Part shown: piece by piece, positions 25,891 to 38,272 of the stretch | Layout of the letters: every line of letters begins with the position of its first letter | Position numbering within the stretch: the stretch's first letter is position 1 | From: Yersinia frederiksenii ATCC 33641 | GTDB lineage: Bacteria; Pseudomonadota; Gammaproteobacteria; Enterobacterales; Enterobacteriaceae | Direction: 5' to 3' | NCBI RefSeq assembly: GCF_000754805.1 | Contig: NZ_KN150731.1 | Span: forward strand, 3,273,886-3,337,885 | Length of the DNA stretch: 64,000 nt | The notes under the pieces: generated by a model | The model's input: only the letters and a program-made list of their open reading frames with translations | What the model was told of the DNA's origin: nothing | Database searches by the model: none | Position numbers and translations under genes: made by a program

Positions 25891-28035
25891 ATGGAAAAGA
25901 TCCTCACGGTCTGCCCCTATTGTGGTTCCGGATGCAAATTAAATTTACTGGTTGAAGACGGCGAGATTGTCGGCGCACAACCGGCCAATGGCGTCACTAA
26001 CCAAGGTGAGCTGTGCCTAAAAGGTTACTATGGTTGGGATTTTCTTAATGATACCCGCCTGCTTACCCCACGGCTGACGACCCCACTATTGCGCCGCAAA
26101 CGGGGCGAGCCATTTGAGAGTGTGAGCTGGCAAGAAGCCATTGCTTTCATCACCACCAAATTTAAAGCCATTAAAAAACGCCACGGGCCGGATGCCATCA
26201 TGATGACAGGCTCCTCGCGCGGGCCGGGCAATGAAGCCAATTATGTAATGCAAAAGTTTGCTCGTGCCGCGATTGGCACTAACAATATCGACTGCTGTGC
26301 CCGCTTGTGCCATGGCCCTTCGGTGGCGGGTTTACAGCAGACTTTGGGTAATGGTGCGATGAGTAATTCCATCGGCGAACTTGAGAACACCGATTGCATC
26401 TTGGTGTTTGGCTATAACGCCGCTGATTCCCACCCGATTGTCGCCAGACGGATTATCAAAGCCAAAAATAAAGGTGCCAAACTGATCGTCTGCGATCCTC
26501 GGCACATTGAAACTGCGCGTATTGCTGACCAATGGCTGGCATTGAAAAATGGCGCAAACATGGCGTTGGTGAATGCCTTTATTTATGTGCTGATTGAAGA
26601 AGAACTCTTTGATGATAATTATGTCCGCGCGCATACCCGTGGCTTTGATGAACTGAAAGCCGGAGTGGTAGATTACCGCCCAGAGGATGTCGAACACATT
26701 ACCGGCCTGCCTGCGCAAGCTGTTCGTCAGGCGATGCGTACCTATGCCGCAGCGCCGGCGGCGACGATTCTGTGGGGGATGGGCGTCACCCAATGGGGGC
26801 AGGCAGTGGACGTGGTGAAAGGGCTGTCTTCATTGGCGCTGTTAACCGGCAATCTTGGGCGGCCCAATGTCGGTGTCGGGCCGGTTCGCGGTCAGAACAA
26901 TGTGCAGGGCGCTTGTGATATGGGGGTGTTGCCCAACACCTTCCCCGGCTATGAGAAAGTCACGGATGATGAGGCCAGAGGCCGGTTCGCCGCTGCCTGG
27001 GGTGTTCCTGAATTGCCGGCTCATGTGGGATACTCGATTACCGATGTTCCACATAAAGTGGCCGAAGGAAAACTCAAAGCCTATTACGTATTTGGTGAAG
27101 ACCCGATCCAGACCGAGCCTGATTTAGCCGCAATGCGCGCCGCGTTTGAGGCACTAGAACTGGTGGTGGTGCAGGATATCTTTATGACCAAAACCGCCGC
27201 GCTGGCGGATGTGGTTCTCCCGGCCACTTCTTGGGGGGAGCATGAAGGGGTTTATACCAGCGCCGATCGCGGCTTCCAGCACTTTAATAAAGCCATAGAG
27301 CCAAAAGGCAACGTGAAGCCCGATTGGGAGATAATCAGCCTGATATCTACGGCGATGGGTTATCCGATGGCCTACCAAAATACTCAACAAATATGGGATG
27401 AAATGCGCAGTTTGTGCCCACCATTCTTTGGCGCAACCTATGAAAAAATGGCGGGGTTGGGTTATGTGCAGTGGCCCTGCCCAAGTGAAGATCACCCTGG
27501 CACACCTTACTTGTATACCGGTAACCAATTTGCCACCGAGGATGGCAAAGGTTTGCTCAGTTGTTCGCCGTGGCAGCCGCCTCATGAACAGACTAACAGT
27601 GAGTACCCACTGGCACTCTGTACTGTGCGTGAAGTGGGGCACTACAGCTGTCGCTCAATGACTGGCAATTGCACCACATTGAAAATTCTGGCAGATGAGC
27701 CGGGTTATGTACAAATTCACCCGGAAGATGCCGGTGAGCTAAAGGTGGTCGATCAGGCGCTGATCTGGATTTCTTCACGGCGAGGTAAAGTGATTGCTCG
27801 CGCCAGTGTCACTGAGCGGGCGAATCTTGGCGCGGTATATATGACTTATCAGTGGTGGATTGGTGCTTGTAATGAGCTGACGGTGGATCATGTCGATCCG
27901 GTGTCAAAAACACCGGAATTTAAGCATTGTGCGGTCAAAGTGGAGGCCATTAGTGACCAACGCGCGGCAGAGCAATATGTTGAGCAACAGTATTACCAAC
28001 TGAAAAAGCGGCTGTCAGATGCCGCCGTCCAGTAG
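25891..28035 (+). CDS. fdhF: Formate dehydrogenase H-type molybdopterin subunit, cysteine variant
   Basis: Catalytic subunit of 714 residues that oxidises formate using bis-MGD and one [4Fe-4S] cluster (VCPYCGSGCK, residues 7-16). Residue 140 is Cys (TGC at 26308-26310) in DCCARLCHGPSVAGL where E. coli FdhF has selenocysteine encoded by TGA. The adjacent active-site His141 is kept, as is the arginine in GPVRGQNNVQGACDMG. Start at the ATG at 25891; an upstream extension overlaps hydN and has no family match. No hyc/hyf hydrogenase genes are here, so electrons likely pass to HydN and AegA. Confidence 0.93.
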   Translation: MEKILTVCPYCGSGCKLNLLVEDGEIVGAQPANGVTNQGELCLKGYYGWDFLNDTRLLTPRLTTPLLRRKRGEPFESVSWQEAIAFITTKFKAIKKRHGPDAIMMTGSSRGPGNEANYVMQKFARAAIGTNNIDCCARLCHGPSVAGLQQTLGNGAMSNSIGELENTDCILVFGYNAADSHPIVARRIIKAKNKGAKLIVCDPRHIETARIADQWLALKNGANMALVNAFIYVLIEEELFDDNYVRAHTRGFDELKAGVVDYRPEDVEHITGLPAQAVRQAMRTYAAAPAATILWGMGVTQWGQAVDVVKGLSSLALLTGNLGRPNVGVGPVRGQNNVQGACDMGVLPNTFPGYEKVTDDEARGRFAAAWGVPELPAHVGYSITDVPHKVAEGKLKAYYVFGEDPIQTEPDLAAMRAAFEALELVVVQDIFMTKTAALADVVLPATSWGEHEGVYTSADRGFQHFNKAIEPKGNVKPDWEIISLISTAMGYPMAYQNTQQIWDEMRSLCPPFFGATYEKMAGLGYVQWPCPSEDHPGTPYLYTGNQFATEDGKGLLSCSPWQPPHEQTNSEYPLALCTVREVGHYSCRSMTGNCTTLKILADEPGYVQIHPEDAGELKVVDQALIWISSRRGKVIARASVTERANLGAVYMTYQWWIGACNELTVDHVDPVSKTPEFKHCAVKVEAISDQRAAEQYVEQQYYQLKKRLSDAAVQ

Positions 28036-28051
28036 CAATCAGTCATTCATT

Positions 28052-28079
28052 GCGGTAGGCCACAATGGTGGTTTACCGC
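28052..28079. terminator. Hairpin between convergent fdhF and dsbD
   Basis: A near-continuous 12-bp stem (GCGGTAGGCCAC / GTGGTTTACCGC, two G-U pairs) with a 4-base loop overlaps the dsbD stop codon. It lacks a strong T-run but is well placed to separate the two converging transcripts. Confidence 0.5.
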
Positions 28080-29824
28080 GTCTTATTCTGTAAATGCTGC
28101 AAGAACTCAGTGGCATTCATAAAGCCGGTTACTCTAGCGTCGCTAACTTCATTGCCTTGAGCATCAAAAAACAAGATGGTCGGCAAGCCCAACACATTTA
28201 ACTGCTTTAATAGTGCTGCATGTTCCGCACTATTTGCTGTCACGTCAGCTTGCAGCAGCACCGTATTGGCTAACTGGCGCTGAACCTGTTCATCGCTGAA
28301 GGTATATTTCTCAAACTCTTTGCAGGCTACACACCAGTCAGCGTACAGATCCAGCATCACCGGTTTACCCTGAGCCTGGGCTAACGCCGCTTGTAACTGC
28401 GGCAAATCAGCCACCTGTTTAAAGGCTAAATGCTTAATTTCACTCTGTTGTGCGCTACTGCCAAAAGCCCAGTCTTGTAGCGGGCGGGCGGCAATCAGCA
28501 GAGCTGCCAGCAGTAATAACTGGCAAACCCGCGCCCAGCCGGAGTGCGCTTTCAGACTTAATACAAATGCCCAGCCGAAGAAGGCGATCGCCAGTAAGCT
28601 CCATAAACGTAAGCCCCAGACATCACCTAACACTCTTTCCAGCAAAAACACCGGTAGCGCCAGAATAACAAAACCAAAAGCTTCTTTGACGTACTGCATC
28701 CATGGGCCACTGCGCGGGAGAAGCTTATTGCCGAACAACGTCACAATCACCAATGGGATCCCCATCCCTAAGGCATATAAATACAAGGTACCGCCACCGG
28801 CCAGCATGTTACCGCTTTGGGCGATATACAGCAGAATGGCACTGAGTGGGGCGGTGGTGCAGGGTGAGCAAATCAGCCCTGCCAGTGCGCCCATGGCAAA
28901 GACGCCAGCCAGTGAGCCTCCGCGTTGAGTACTGCTCCACTGCACCAGCCGGGTTTGCAATGAGGAAGGTAATTGCAAGGAATATAGGCCGAACATGGAT
29001 AACGCCAACAGCACAAACAGGGCGGATAACCCAATCAAGACATAAGGATGTTGTAATGCCGCCTGAAATTGTAAACCTGCAGCAGCAACCACCAGGCCAA
29101 GTAAGGTGTAGGTTAGCGCCATCCCTTGCACATACACCACCGCCAACAGCAATATTCGCCGCTGGCTATGTGGCTTTTCGCGCCCGAGGATAATGGCAGA
29201 AATCAGCGGATACATCGGCAATACGCAAGGGGTGAAGGCGATACCGATACCAATGAGCAGCGCCCATAATGGTGAGAACGGTAGCTCTGCAGGCACTGGA
29301 GTCACATTATTGGCCGCAGGAGAAACCGCAGCTTCTATACCCGCCGCAGCTTCTGTACCCGCGATCACGGCGGAGAGCGGAACCACACGGGTTTCTGGCG
29401 GGTAACAGAAACCGGCCTCAGCGCAGCCCTGATAAGTCACACTGACACTGGCTTGCTCACCGGCCTGCGTAATGGGGATTTTCAGTGTGAGTTGTTGCTT
29501 GAAAATCGCAACTTCACCATAAAATTCATCATGATGAGCAATGCCTTCTGGCAGCATAAATGCACCCAAAGTGGCATTCTGCGGCACGATTTTGATTTGT
29601 TGGCGATACAGATAATAGTCGGGATGAATTTGCCAGCTTAGGGTGAGCTGGTCACCTTGCTGGCGAAAATCAAAGGCAAACGCCTGATCGACAGGTATAA
29701 ACCGGCTCTGGCTGCTTTTCTGGCCAAAAGAGGCGTTTTCACCAAACAGTGAAGCCTGTGCGCTGTGCGGTGCGAGTAAAACGCTGCACAGCAGCAGAAT
29801 CAGAGTAATGAAGCGTTGAGCCAT
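28073..29824 (-). CDS. dsbD: Thiol:disulfide interchange protein DsbD
   Basis: Inner-membrane electron carrier of 583 residues moving reductant from cytoplasmic thioredoxin to periplasmic DsbC, DsbG and CcmG. Signal peptide (1-24, SAQA), N-terminal alpha domain with CAEAGFC, about eight membrane segments with the paired cysteines in FTPCVLP and CSPCTT, and a C-terminal thioredoxin-like domain with WCVAC. Its start lies inside cutA by 25 bases, as in E. coli, implying coupling. Confidence 0.96.
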   Translation of the reverse strand: MAQRFITLILLLCSVLLAPHSAQASLFGENASFGQKSSQSRFIPVDQAFAFDFRQQGDQLTLSWQIHPDYYLYRQQIKIVPQNATLGAFMLPEGIAHHDEFYGEVAIFKQQLTLKIPITQAGEQASVSVTYQGCAEAGFCYPPETRVVPLSAVIAGTEAAAGIEAAVSPAANNVTPVPAELPFSPLWALLIGIGIAFTPCVLPMYPLISAIILGREKPHSQRRILLLAVVYVQGMALTYTLLGLVVAAAGLQFQAALQHPYVLIGLSALFVLLALSMFGLYSLQLPSSLQTRLVQWSSTQRGGSLAGVFAMGALAGLICSPCTTAPLSAILLYIAQSGNMLAGGGTLYLYALGMGIPLVIVTLFGNKLLPRSGPWMQYVKEAFGFVILALPVFLLERVLGDVWGLRLWSLLAIAFFGWAFVLSLKAHSGWARVCQLLLLAALLIAARPLQDWAFGSSAQQSEIKHLAFKQVADLPQLQAALAQAQGKPVMLDLYADWCVACKEFEKYTFSDEQVQRQLANTVLLQADVTANSAEHAALLKQLNVLGLPTILFFDAQGNEVSDARVTGFMNATEFLQHLQNKTR

Positions 29825-30123
29825 GACAGGTAATCTTTATCTCCATCCCGTACCGGCAGCACCAGTAATTCCGGTGTCTGGTAGGGGTGATGTTGTTTGA
29901 TATAGCTGAGAAGCGCCTGCTGATGAGCCGTATTGCTTTTGAACAATAGCTGGACTTCATACTCTTGCTGGAGCTTACCTTCCCAGTAGTAAATCGAGGT
30001 CGCACCCGGCAACAAGGTAGCGCAGGCGGCCAATTTTTCTCCCAAAACCTGCGCGGCTAAGTCCTGCGCACTGGCTTCATCAGGAGCGGTGCACAATACC
30101 ACAATTGCATCACAATCAGACAT
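29800..30123 (-). CDS. cutA: Divalent-cation tolerance protein CutA
   Basis: Trimeric cytoplasmic protein of 107 residues with the CutA signature ([23 protein letters not shown], key: ACxN/T, YxWxG). Linked to copper tolerance in E. coli, precise role unsettled. It overlaps dsbD at its 3' end and precedes it in one transcript. Confidence 0.93.
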   Translation of the reverse strand: MSDCDAIVVLCTAPDEASAQDLAAQVLGEKLAACATLLPGATSIYYWEGKLQQEYEVQLLFKSNTAHQQALLSYIKQHHPYQTPELLVLPVRDGDKDYLSWLNASLL

Positions 30124-30247
30124 TTTAACCTCGTAGGTTGCGTGGCTTATATGACGAGAAGGGACATGGATAACAACAGCACTATAACGCGAAGCTTGGC
30201 TGGGTCAGAAGATGATTTGTGTAACGATGGGATATCACTGAGGAAAT

Positions 30248-30266
30248 GGGGCGCATGATGCGCCCC
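30248..30266 (-). terminator. Hairpin after dcuA
   Basis: Perfect stem GGGGCGCA / TGCGCCCC with a 3-base loop; a short ATTTCC follows on the minus strand. Probable terminator between dcuA and cutA. Confidence 0.6.
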
Positions 30267-30289
30267 AAACGATGCGATAACTTAAGTGG

Positions 30290-31591
30290 TTACAGTACCA
30301 AACCGCCCATCACAAAGCCGAAACAAACAGCCAGTGCCACCCCGATGGTGCCTGGGATGAAGAACGGATGGTTGAACACGAAGCGACCAATACGCGTGGT
30401 GCCGGTGTCATCCATTTGTACTGCCGCAACCAGTGTTGGGTAGGTAGGCAGAATGAACAGACCAGAAACCGCAGCGAAAGACGCAATCGCTGCCAGTGGT
30501 GATACGTTCAGTGCCATTGCCATTGGCATCAATGCCTTGGCAGTTGCCGCCTGAGAGTACAACAAAGCTGAACAGAAGAAGAAGATAACAGCCAGCAACC
30601 ATGAGTGAGCTTGAATCAAGCTACCCGCAGTTTCTTTAATCCACTCCAGATTGTGTTGTACAAAGGTATCGCCCAACCAGGCTACACCGAGGATACAGAT
30701 ACAAGCACTCATACCGGCTTTAAATGTGCTGGAGTTCAGGATTGAGTCGGTATCAACCGAACAAACCAATGTGGTGATGGTCGCCACACTCAGCATGATG
30801 ATCAAGATAGCATTGGTGGTATTCATCAGTGGTGTTGCCACCAAACCGACACTTGGGCTGTTGATGATGGCATAAGCCACAACAGACAATACGCCCGCCA
30901 GGAACAGCAACACAGAGGTTTTAGCCCGTGGTTTAATCACTTTTACTGTGTCGCCACGCAGTGTTACCAAACCTTCTTCCAAACGTTTCAGATAGATTGG
31001 GTCATCGGACAGTTTGGAGTTAAAGCACCAAGAGACAATCAGTGACATCACAAACACCGCAAGCAGGGTGGATGGGATAACTATCATCAATAAATGTAAG
31101 TAGCTGACGCCGTGGCCTTCCATGACGGAAGACATATAGACAACTGCCGCAGAAATGGGTGATGCGGTGATAGCAATCTGCGCGGAGACGACTGCGGTTG
31201 ACAGAGGGCGGCAAGGTTTGATGCCTTGTTCTTTCGCCACTTCAGCAATCACCGGCAGGGCTGACAGGGAAATATTACCTGTCCCGGCAAAGATGGTCAG
31301 AAAATAGGTGACCAGCGGAGCAAGGATGGTGATGTGCTTTGGATTCTTACGCAGCAGTTTTTCAGTTTGCTGCACCAGATAATCCATACCGCCCGCCACC
31401 TGCATTGCAGAGATTGCGGCGATAACGGCCATGATGATTGAAATAACGTCAAAGGGAATGCTGCCTGGTTTAACGCCAATGATCGCCAACACCAAAACAC
31501 CAATCCCGCCCGCAAATCCGATACCGATACCGCCTAACCTGGCCCCTAAAAAAATGGCCAGCAGAACAATGATTAATTCTACGGCTATCAT
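30290..31591 (-). CDS. dcuA: Anaerobic C4-dicarboxylate transporter DcuA
   Basis: Dcu-family membrane protein of 433 residues with about ten hydrophobic segments, exchanging aspartate, fumarate, malate and succinate. FAGTGNISLSALPVIAEVAKEQ and PLSTAVVSAQIAITASPISAAV are landmarks of the family (key: GTGN, SAQIAITASP). It is downstream of aspA, so aspartate taken up can be turned into fumarate and exported or respired. Confidence 0.95.
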   Translation of the reverse strand: MIAVELIIVLLAIFLGARLGGIGIGFAGGIGVLVLAIIGVKPGSIPFDVISIIMAVIAAISAMQVAGGMDYLVQQTEKLLRKNPKHITILAPLVTYFLTIFAGTGNISLSALPVIAEVAKEQGIKPCRPLSTAVVSAQIAITASPISAAVVYMSSVMEGHGVSYLHLLMIVIPSTLLAVFVMSLIVSWCFNSKLSDDPIYLKRLEEGLVTLRGDTVKVIKPRAKTSVLLFLAGVLSVVAYAIINSPSVGLVATPLMNTTNAILIIMLSVATITTLVCSVDTDSILNSSTFKAGMSACICILGVAWLGDTFVQHNLEWIKETAGSLIQAHSWLLAVIFFFCSALLYSQAATAKALMPMAMALNVSPLAAIASFAAVSGLFILPTYPTLVAAVQMDDTGTTRIGRFVFNHPFFIPGTIGVALAVCFGFVMGGLVL

Positions 31592-31670
31592 AGCTTTACC
31601 CCTTGTTTATAATTTGAAACAACTTGTTTAAATTGAACTTTAAAAGTTAAAAAATTGTGTTTACCAGAAA

Positions 31671-31708
31671 GTAAAAAGGCACGTTGTCCAGAGGAGCATA
31701 CGTGCCTT
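31671..31708 (-). terminator. Terminator/attenuator between aspA and dcuA
   Basis: Stem AAGGCACGT / ACGTGCCTT with a 15-base loop followed by TTTTTAC on the minus strand, 23 bases after the aspA stop. Read-through would feed dcuA. Confidence 0.65.
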
Positions 31709-31730
31709 ATAGGGCTACCGAATGATTATT

Positions 31731-33167
31731 TTATTGTTCATTTTCATCGGTATAGCGTTTCGCCTTATAGGCAGGATGCATCAGGTTCTCGACTGAGAAA
31801 ATATCGTCTAACTCGGCTTCAGTAAGCAAGCCGCGTTCCAGAACCACTTCCCGCACATTCTTACCAGTTTCCGCACAAATCTTACCGACAATGTCACCAT
31901 TATGGTGGCCAATGAATGGGTTAAGGTAGGTGACGATACCGATAGAGTTAAAGACGTAACGTTCGCAGACCTCTTTGTTGGCCGTAATGCCATTAATGCA
32001 TTTTTCCAACAGGTTATAGCAAGCATTTGTCAGGATATGAATGGACTCAAACATAGCTTGGCCAATCACTGGCTCCATGACGTTCAACTGGAGCTGGCCT
32101 GCTTCGGCCGCCATAGTAATGCAAGTATCGTTGCCGATCACCTTAAAACAAACCTGGTTAACAACTTCAGGAATAACCGGGTTGACTTTGGCTGGCATGA
32201 TTGAGGAACCGGCCTGCAATTCTGGCAGGTTGATCTCATTCAGACCTGTACGTGGGCCAGAGGAGAGCAAACGTAAGTCATTACAGATTTTTGACATCTT
32301 AACTGCCAGACGTTTCAGTGCGCTGTGCACCATCACGTAAGCACCACAGTCAGATGTTGCTTCAATCAAGTCTTCTGCCGGTACACATGCCAGTCCACTG
32401 ATTTCAGCCAGTTTTTGTACCGCCAGTTGTTGATAACCTTCTGGTGTGTTCAAGGCGGTACCGATAGCGGTTGCCCCTAGGTTCACTTCCAGCAGCAACT
32501 CTGCGGTACGTTGCAGGTTTTTGGTTTCTTCGTTCAACAATACCTGGAAGGCACGGAACTCCTGCCCCAGAGTCATTGGTACTGCATCCTGTAATTGGGT
32601 ACGACCCATTTTCAGAATTTTTTCGAATTCTTTGGATTTTCTACCGAAACCTTCGCCCAGTTCGTTGATCGCGTCGATCAATTTCATAATAGAGGCGTAA
32701 ACCGCAATGCGGAAACCAGTTGGGTAGGCATCGTTGGTGGATTGGCACTTGTTTAGATGGTCATTAGGGTTGAGATATTGATATTCCCCTTTCTGGTGCC
32801 CCATCAGTTCCAGGCCGATATTGGCCAGAACTTCGTTGGTATTCATATTTAAAGAGGTACCGGCGCCGCCTTGGAACACGTCAACCGGGAACTGATCCAT
32901 GCATTTGCCTTTATCCAGAACTTCGTCGCATGCCTGAATAATGATGTCTGCAATTTTGCGTGGGATGGTGTGTAATTCTTTGTTCGCCATTGCCGCCGCT
33001 TTTTTTACCATAACCATGCCGCGTACAAATTCTGGAACATCACTGATCTTGCTGTTACTAATATAGAAGTTTTCAATCGCACGCAGGGTATGAACACCGT
33101 AGTAAGCCTCTGCGGGGACTTCTCGTGTACCTAACAGGTCTTCTTCAATACGAATGTTATTTGACAT
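31731..33167 (-). CDS. aspA: Aspartate ammonia-lyase AspA
   Basis: Converts L-aspartate to fumarate and ammonia. The 478-residue fumarase/aspartase-family protein carries the family signature [11 protein letters not shown] (about residues 317-327) and the N-terminal block [20 protein letters not shown]. Fumarate made here supplies FrdABCD under anaerobiosis. A perfect CRP site lies about 205 bases upstream. Confidence 0.96.
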   Translation of the reverse strand: MSNNIRIEEDLLGTREVPAEAYYGVHTLRAIENFYISNSKISDVPEFVRGMVMVKKAAAMANKELHTIPRKIADIIIQACDEVLDKGKCMDQFPVDVFQGGAGTSLNMNTNEVLANIGLELMGHQKGEYQYLNPNDHLNKCQSTNDAYPTGFRIAVYASIMKLIDAINELGEGFGRKSKEFEKILKMGRTQLQDAVPMTLGQEFRAFQVLLNEETKNLQRTAELLLEVNLGATAIGTALNTPEGYQQLAVQKLAEISGLACVPAEDLIEATSDCGAYVMVHSALKRLAVKMSKICNDLRLLSSGPRTGLNEINLPELQAGSSIMPAKVNPVIPEVVNQVCFKVIGNDTCITMAAEAGQLQLNVMEPVIGQAMFESIHILTNACYNLLEKCINGITANKEVCERYVFNSIGIVTYLNPFIGHHNGDIVGKICAETGKNVREVVLERGLLTEAELDDIFSVENLMHPAYKAKRYTDENEQ

Positions 33168-33610
33168 GAGAACCTTCTCTAATGTGCTGTCTTGTTTTGT
33201 ATTTGTTAACTAAATTATGCCGCCGTGTGCAAACATGATGCCGCCATGAACCTTTAGTGCGGAAAGATTAACCATTCATCATATTGCTGACAGGATCATA
33301 TGCTGCTTAGTGATAAAAAGCCTTGAACTAGGATCACTATATGGTCGGAATTAATTAAGAGGATCTGATATCTGTGATTTCTCTCACAGTTGTACAAAGA
33401 AGTAATAAAAGTATCTCTGTAACTTGAAAAGTGCTTGCGCCACCACCACTTTATGATTGTCGACCCACGTCGAAGAGAGGAGCTGACGCCGAAATCTGCC
33501 CATAGGGTGAAAAGGCAGTGTCAGCCCAGCGGGGTCAAGGTTTTCATGGTATTTGTCAGTCAGGTTCAACCTGATGAGGGATACTGAATGATTGAAATAA
33601 GGAGAATGCG
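33168..33610. promoter_or_regulatory. Divergent aspA / fxsA control region with CRP site
   Basis: TGTGA-TTTCTC-TCACA at 33373-33388 is a perfect match to both CRP half-sites. A minus-strand -10-like TATAGT (33336-33341) lies between it and aspA. aspA is known to be cAMP-CRP activated in E. coli. No gene is seen in the 443 bases; the fxsA side holds no obvious operator. Confidence 0.7.
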
Positions 33611-34123
33611 GTGCGTTGGTTACCGTTAGCGCTGATATTTTTATTGGCATATATAGAAATATCGATATTTATCAAGGTTGCAGCCGTATTAGGTGTGCTA
33701 GTTACCCTGCTGCTGGTGATCCTGAGCTCTTGTGTGGGGATCTCTCTGGTGCGCAATCAGGGAATAAAAACCTTTATGCAGATGCAGCAAAAACTGGCTG
33801 CGGGTGAAAGCCCTGCGGCAGAAATGGTCAAAAGTGTATCGCTAGTATTGGCGGGTTTCTTGCTGTTGATCCCGGGCTTTTTTACCGACTTCCTCGGTTT
33901 GCTGCTGCTCTTACCCCCGATTCAAAAGTCATTAACTTTAAAGTTGATGCCACATCTGAACATTTACCGTGGCGGTAGTTTTGGCACAGGTAGCGGCCCA
34001 ATGGGGGGCGGAAATACCTTTGACGGTGAGTTTCAGCGTAAAGCTGATGAAAGCTTCATTGTCGAGCATCGTCCGGATGAGGATGATAAATCGACAGATA
34101 ATCGTTTTAAAGATGATAAGTAA
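33611..34123 (+). CDS. fxsA: FxsA membrane protein
   Basis: A 170-residue inner-membrane protein with about three hydrophobic segments in the first 110 residues and a charged, disordered tail. E. coli FxsA (suppressor of F exclusion) interferes with phage T7 exclusion by the F plasmid when overproduced; normal role unknown. GTG start at 33611, preceded by AAGGAG. It stands before groSL as in E. coli. Confidence 0.9.
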   Translation: MRWLPLALIFLLAYIEISIFIKVAAVLGVLVTLLLVILSSCVGISLVRNQGIKTFMQMQQKLAAGESPAAEMVKSVSLVLAGFLLLIPGFFTDFLGLLLLLPPIQKSLTLKLMPHLNIYRGGSFGTGSGPMGGGNTFDGEFQRKADESFIVEHRPDEDDKSTDNRFKDDK

Positions 34124-34267
34124 ACCGAAGGTCTTCTCTAATAGCCTGTTTATTAATCATAAATTTATAAAGTAAATCGCAGTGTTTTCTTTTCACTGTG
34201 GGCGGTGCGGGGGCCAAAAACAACCCTCTTTGGACGAGAAAAAAATGAATTTTTTTTTGTCGTCTCC

Positions 34268-34294
34268 CTTGAAGGGATGAGAAGCCGCCCCCAT
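34268..34294 (+). promoter_or_regulatory. Sigma-32 heat-shock promoter of groSL
   Basis: CTTGAA (34268-34273) and CCCCAT (34289-34294) are 15 bases apart, matching the sigma-32 consensus and the E. coli groE promoter layout. Confidence 0.85.
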
Positions 34295-34320
34295 TAAGGA
34301 AGGCACGGTATCGGTTATGA

Positions 34321-34671
<351 letters not shown>

Positions 34672-34684
34672 TCACGCTCTCTAA

Positions 34685-36370
<1,686 letters not shown>

Positions 36371-36426
36371 TGCTGCCAACCCTTTGAGCGACCATTATCG
36401 GTAGCAAAAGGGACAAGCTGTTGATG

Positions 36427-36460
36427 AAAGCGAGCGGGGAAACCTGCTCGCTTTTATTTT
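36427..36460 (+). terminator. Terminator after groL
   Basis: Stem AAAGCGAGC / GCTCGCTTT with a 10-base loop and a TTTTATTTTT tail. Confidence 0.9.
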
Positions 36461-36805
36461 TGGTGAGATTCAATCATCTTCTTTATGAAAATAAAAAACC
36501 GGCTATAAATCAAACTTGTCATAACCTCGCCCCAACTGAGCTTTATACTCGGTCTTATCTGGAAACGAGATCTTTTCTGATTCATATTCTGCAACTCAGT
36601 ATCGCTAAAAGCGGCTTTATTTTGCCAGTGTGATGATTGCGGGACTTTTTATTATCTTAGTTTCTGATTTAATGTGTAAACTGTTACCCATTAACCATCA
36701 GTCTCGAAATCGGGTACCTGGATAATTTCGGCAACGGATGCCTAAGCGGCGGCGGTGCTTTCTGGTAATCTTTAGCGTGATTCTCAACTTCGAATGGGGA
36801 AAAAA
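36461..36805. other. Spacer between groSL and yjeI
   Basis: No gene with family resemblance is seen in either strand. A plus-strand frame of 70 codons starting at 36421 overlaps the groL terminator and is rejected. It must contain the yjeI promoter, but no strong boxes stand out. Confidence 0.5.
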
Positions 36806-37150
36806 ATGCGGATTAAAGTGTTACTTGGTCTTTCAGCAGCACTGTTGCTGGCAGGTTGTAGCTCCACTAATCAATTGAGTTCGGCGGGCGAGCAAGTGAA
36901 GTTCTCCGATACCAAACCGGGTAGTGAATGCCAGTTAGTGGGTCAGGTCACCGGTACTCAGAGCAATTGGATATCTGGCGGCGGCGGTGAAAGCAGCTCT
37001 ATGCGCGGTGCAGCAAATGACCTGCGTAACAAAGCAGCAGCCATGGGCGGCAATGTTATCTATGGCGCAACCAGCCCAAGCGAAACCTTCTTATCAAGCT
37101 TCGCACCGCTCGACAGCAAAATGGTCGGTGAAGTTTACAAGTGCCCTTAA
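36806..37150 (+). CDS. yjeI: DUF4156 lipoprotein YjeI
   Basis: A 114-residue predicted lipoprotein: lipobox LLAGC with Cys18, then a conserved domain with MRGAANDLRNKAAAMGGNVIYG. Function unknown; E. coli YjeI sits at the same place after groL. I choose the ATG at 36806, preceded by GGGGA, over the ATG at 36794, which would put a lysine pair before an otherwise normal signal sequence. Confidence 0.85.
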   Translation: MRIKVLLGLSAALLLAGCSSTNQLSSAGEQVKFSDTKPGSECQLVGQVTGTQSNWISGGGGESSSMRGAANDLRNKAAAMGGNVIYGATSPSETFLSSFAPLDSKMVGEVYKCP

Positions 37151-37174
37151 TAGATTAGGCACTAATGTCAATAA

Positions 37175-37199
37175 GTCAGGGGACACATAGCCCCCTGAC
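37175..37199. terminator. Bidirectional terminator between yjeI and epmB
   Basis: Stem GTCAGGGG / CCCCTGAC with a 9-base loop between two convergent genes. Confidence 0.65.
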
Positions 37200-37205
37200 G
37201 TATGA

Positions 37206-38237
37206 TTATTCGCTCTGCATTAATCGAAGGTCCAGTGGTGTCTTGCTGGGTTGCCCACCAATTTCTCGTGCCAGACGGGGTACCAAATAACCGGATACCC
37301 GGCTCAATAACCCTTTCATTAATTGCCGAGCTTCATCATCATTGACCATAAAGTGGGCCGCGCCTTGAACTTTATCCAGCACATGGATGTAATAAGGCAG
37401 AATTCCAGCATCAAACAAAGCATTACTTAATGTTGCCAATACGTCTGCATCATTATTGACCCCACGCAGCAATACACTCTGGTTTAACAGTGTGACTCCC
37501 GCCCGTTTCAACTGTGCCATACTGTCACGGAAAGATGAGTCGATTTCATTGGCATGGTTTATATGTGTAACCATCAATACCTGTAATCGTGAATCACCCA
37601 GCAACTGACACAATGCTGGAGTAATACGTGCGGGGATTACCACCGGTAATCGACTATGGATACGTAACCGTTTGATGTGAGTGATACTTTCTAACTCACC
37701 CACTAACCAACTGAGTTCACTGTCCTTTGCCATTAATGGATCGCCGCCCGAGAAAATAATCTCATCTAGTTCAGGATGCTGGCGGATATAATCCAGGGCT
37801 TGCTGCCAGTTGGCTTTGTTGCCTTGGTTATCCTGATAAGGAAAATGGCGGCGGAAGCAGTAGCGGCAATTGACGGCGCAGCCGCCTTTGACCAGCAATA
37901 ATGCGCGGTTGCGGTATTTATGCAATAAACCGGGGACGACACTGCGTTGCTCATCGAGTGGATCGTCGGTAAAGCCGGGAGCCGCGATAAATTCTTCGCG
38001 TGCAGTGAGGACTTGCAGCAGTAAAGGGTCCGATGGATTTCCCGGTTGCATACGTGCGACAAATGCACGGGGCACTCTTAAGGGAAATAAACGGCGCGCT
38101 GCGCTACCTTGTTGCAGGCTAGGGTGTTCATTTAAGAACAAAATTCTTAGCAATTCGTCCGGATCTGTAATTACATCGGCGAGTTGTTGCAACCAATCTT
38201 CTCTAATTGGCATGTTTCGGGTTACAATACTTGCCAT
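37206..38237 (-). CDS. epmB: EF-P (R)-beta-lysylation protein EpmB (lysine 2,3-aminomutase)
   Basis: Radical-SAM, PLP-dependent enzyme of 343 residues converting (S)-alpha-lysine to (R)-beta-lysine for EF-P modification by EpmA. The radical-SAM cluster motif CAVNCRYC is clear, with FSGGDPL downstream for SAM binding. It is divergent from efp with only 35 bases between starts, so the modifier and its target share a promoter region. Confidence 0.96.
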   Translation of the reverse strand: MASIVTRNMPIREDWLQQLADVITDPDELLRILFLNEHPSLQQGSAARRLFPLRVPRAFVARMQPGNPSDPLLLQVLTAREEFIAAPGFTDDPLDEQRSVVPGLLHKYRNRALLLVKGGCAVNCRYCFRRHFPYQDNQGNKANWQQALDYIRQHPELDEIIFSGGDPLMAKDSELSWLVGELESITHIKRLRIHSRLPVVIPARITPALCQLLGDSRLQVLMVTHINHANEIDSSFRDSMAQLKRAGVTLLNQSVLLRGVNNDADVLATLSNALFDAGILPYYIHVLDKVQGAAHFMVNDDEARQLMKGLLSRVSGYLVPRLAREIGGQPSKTPLDLRLMQSE

Positions 38238-38272
38238 TTTTTAGGCTTACTACCAGTTTCTTGAGGACCATA

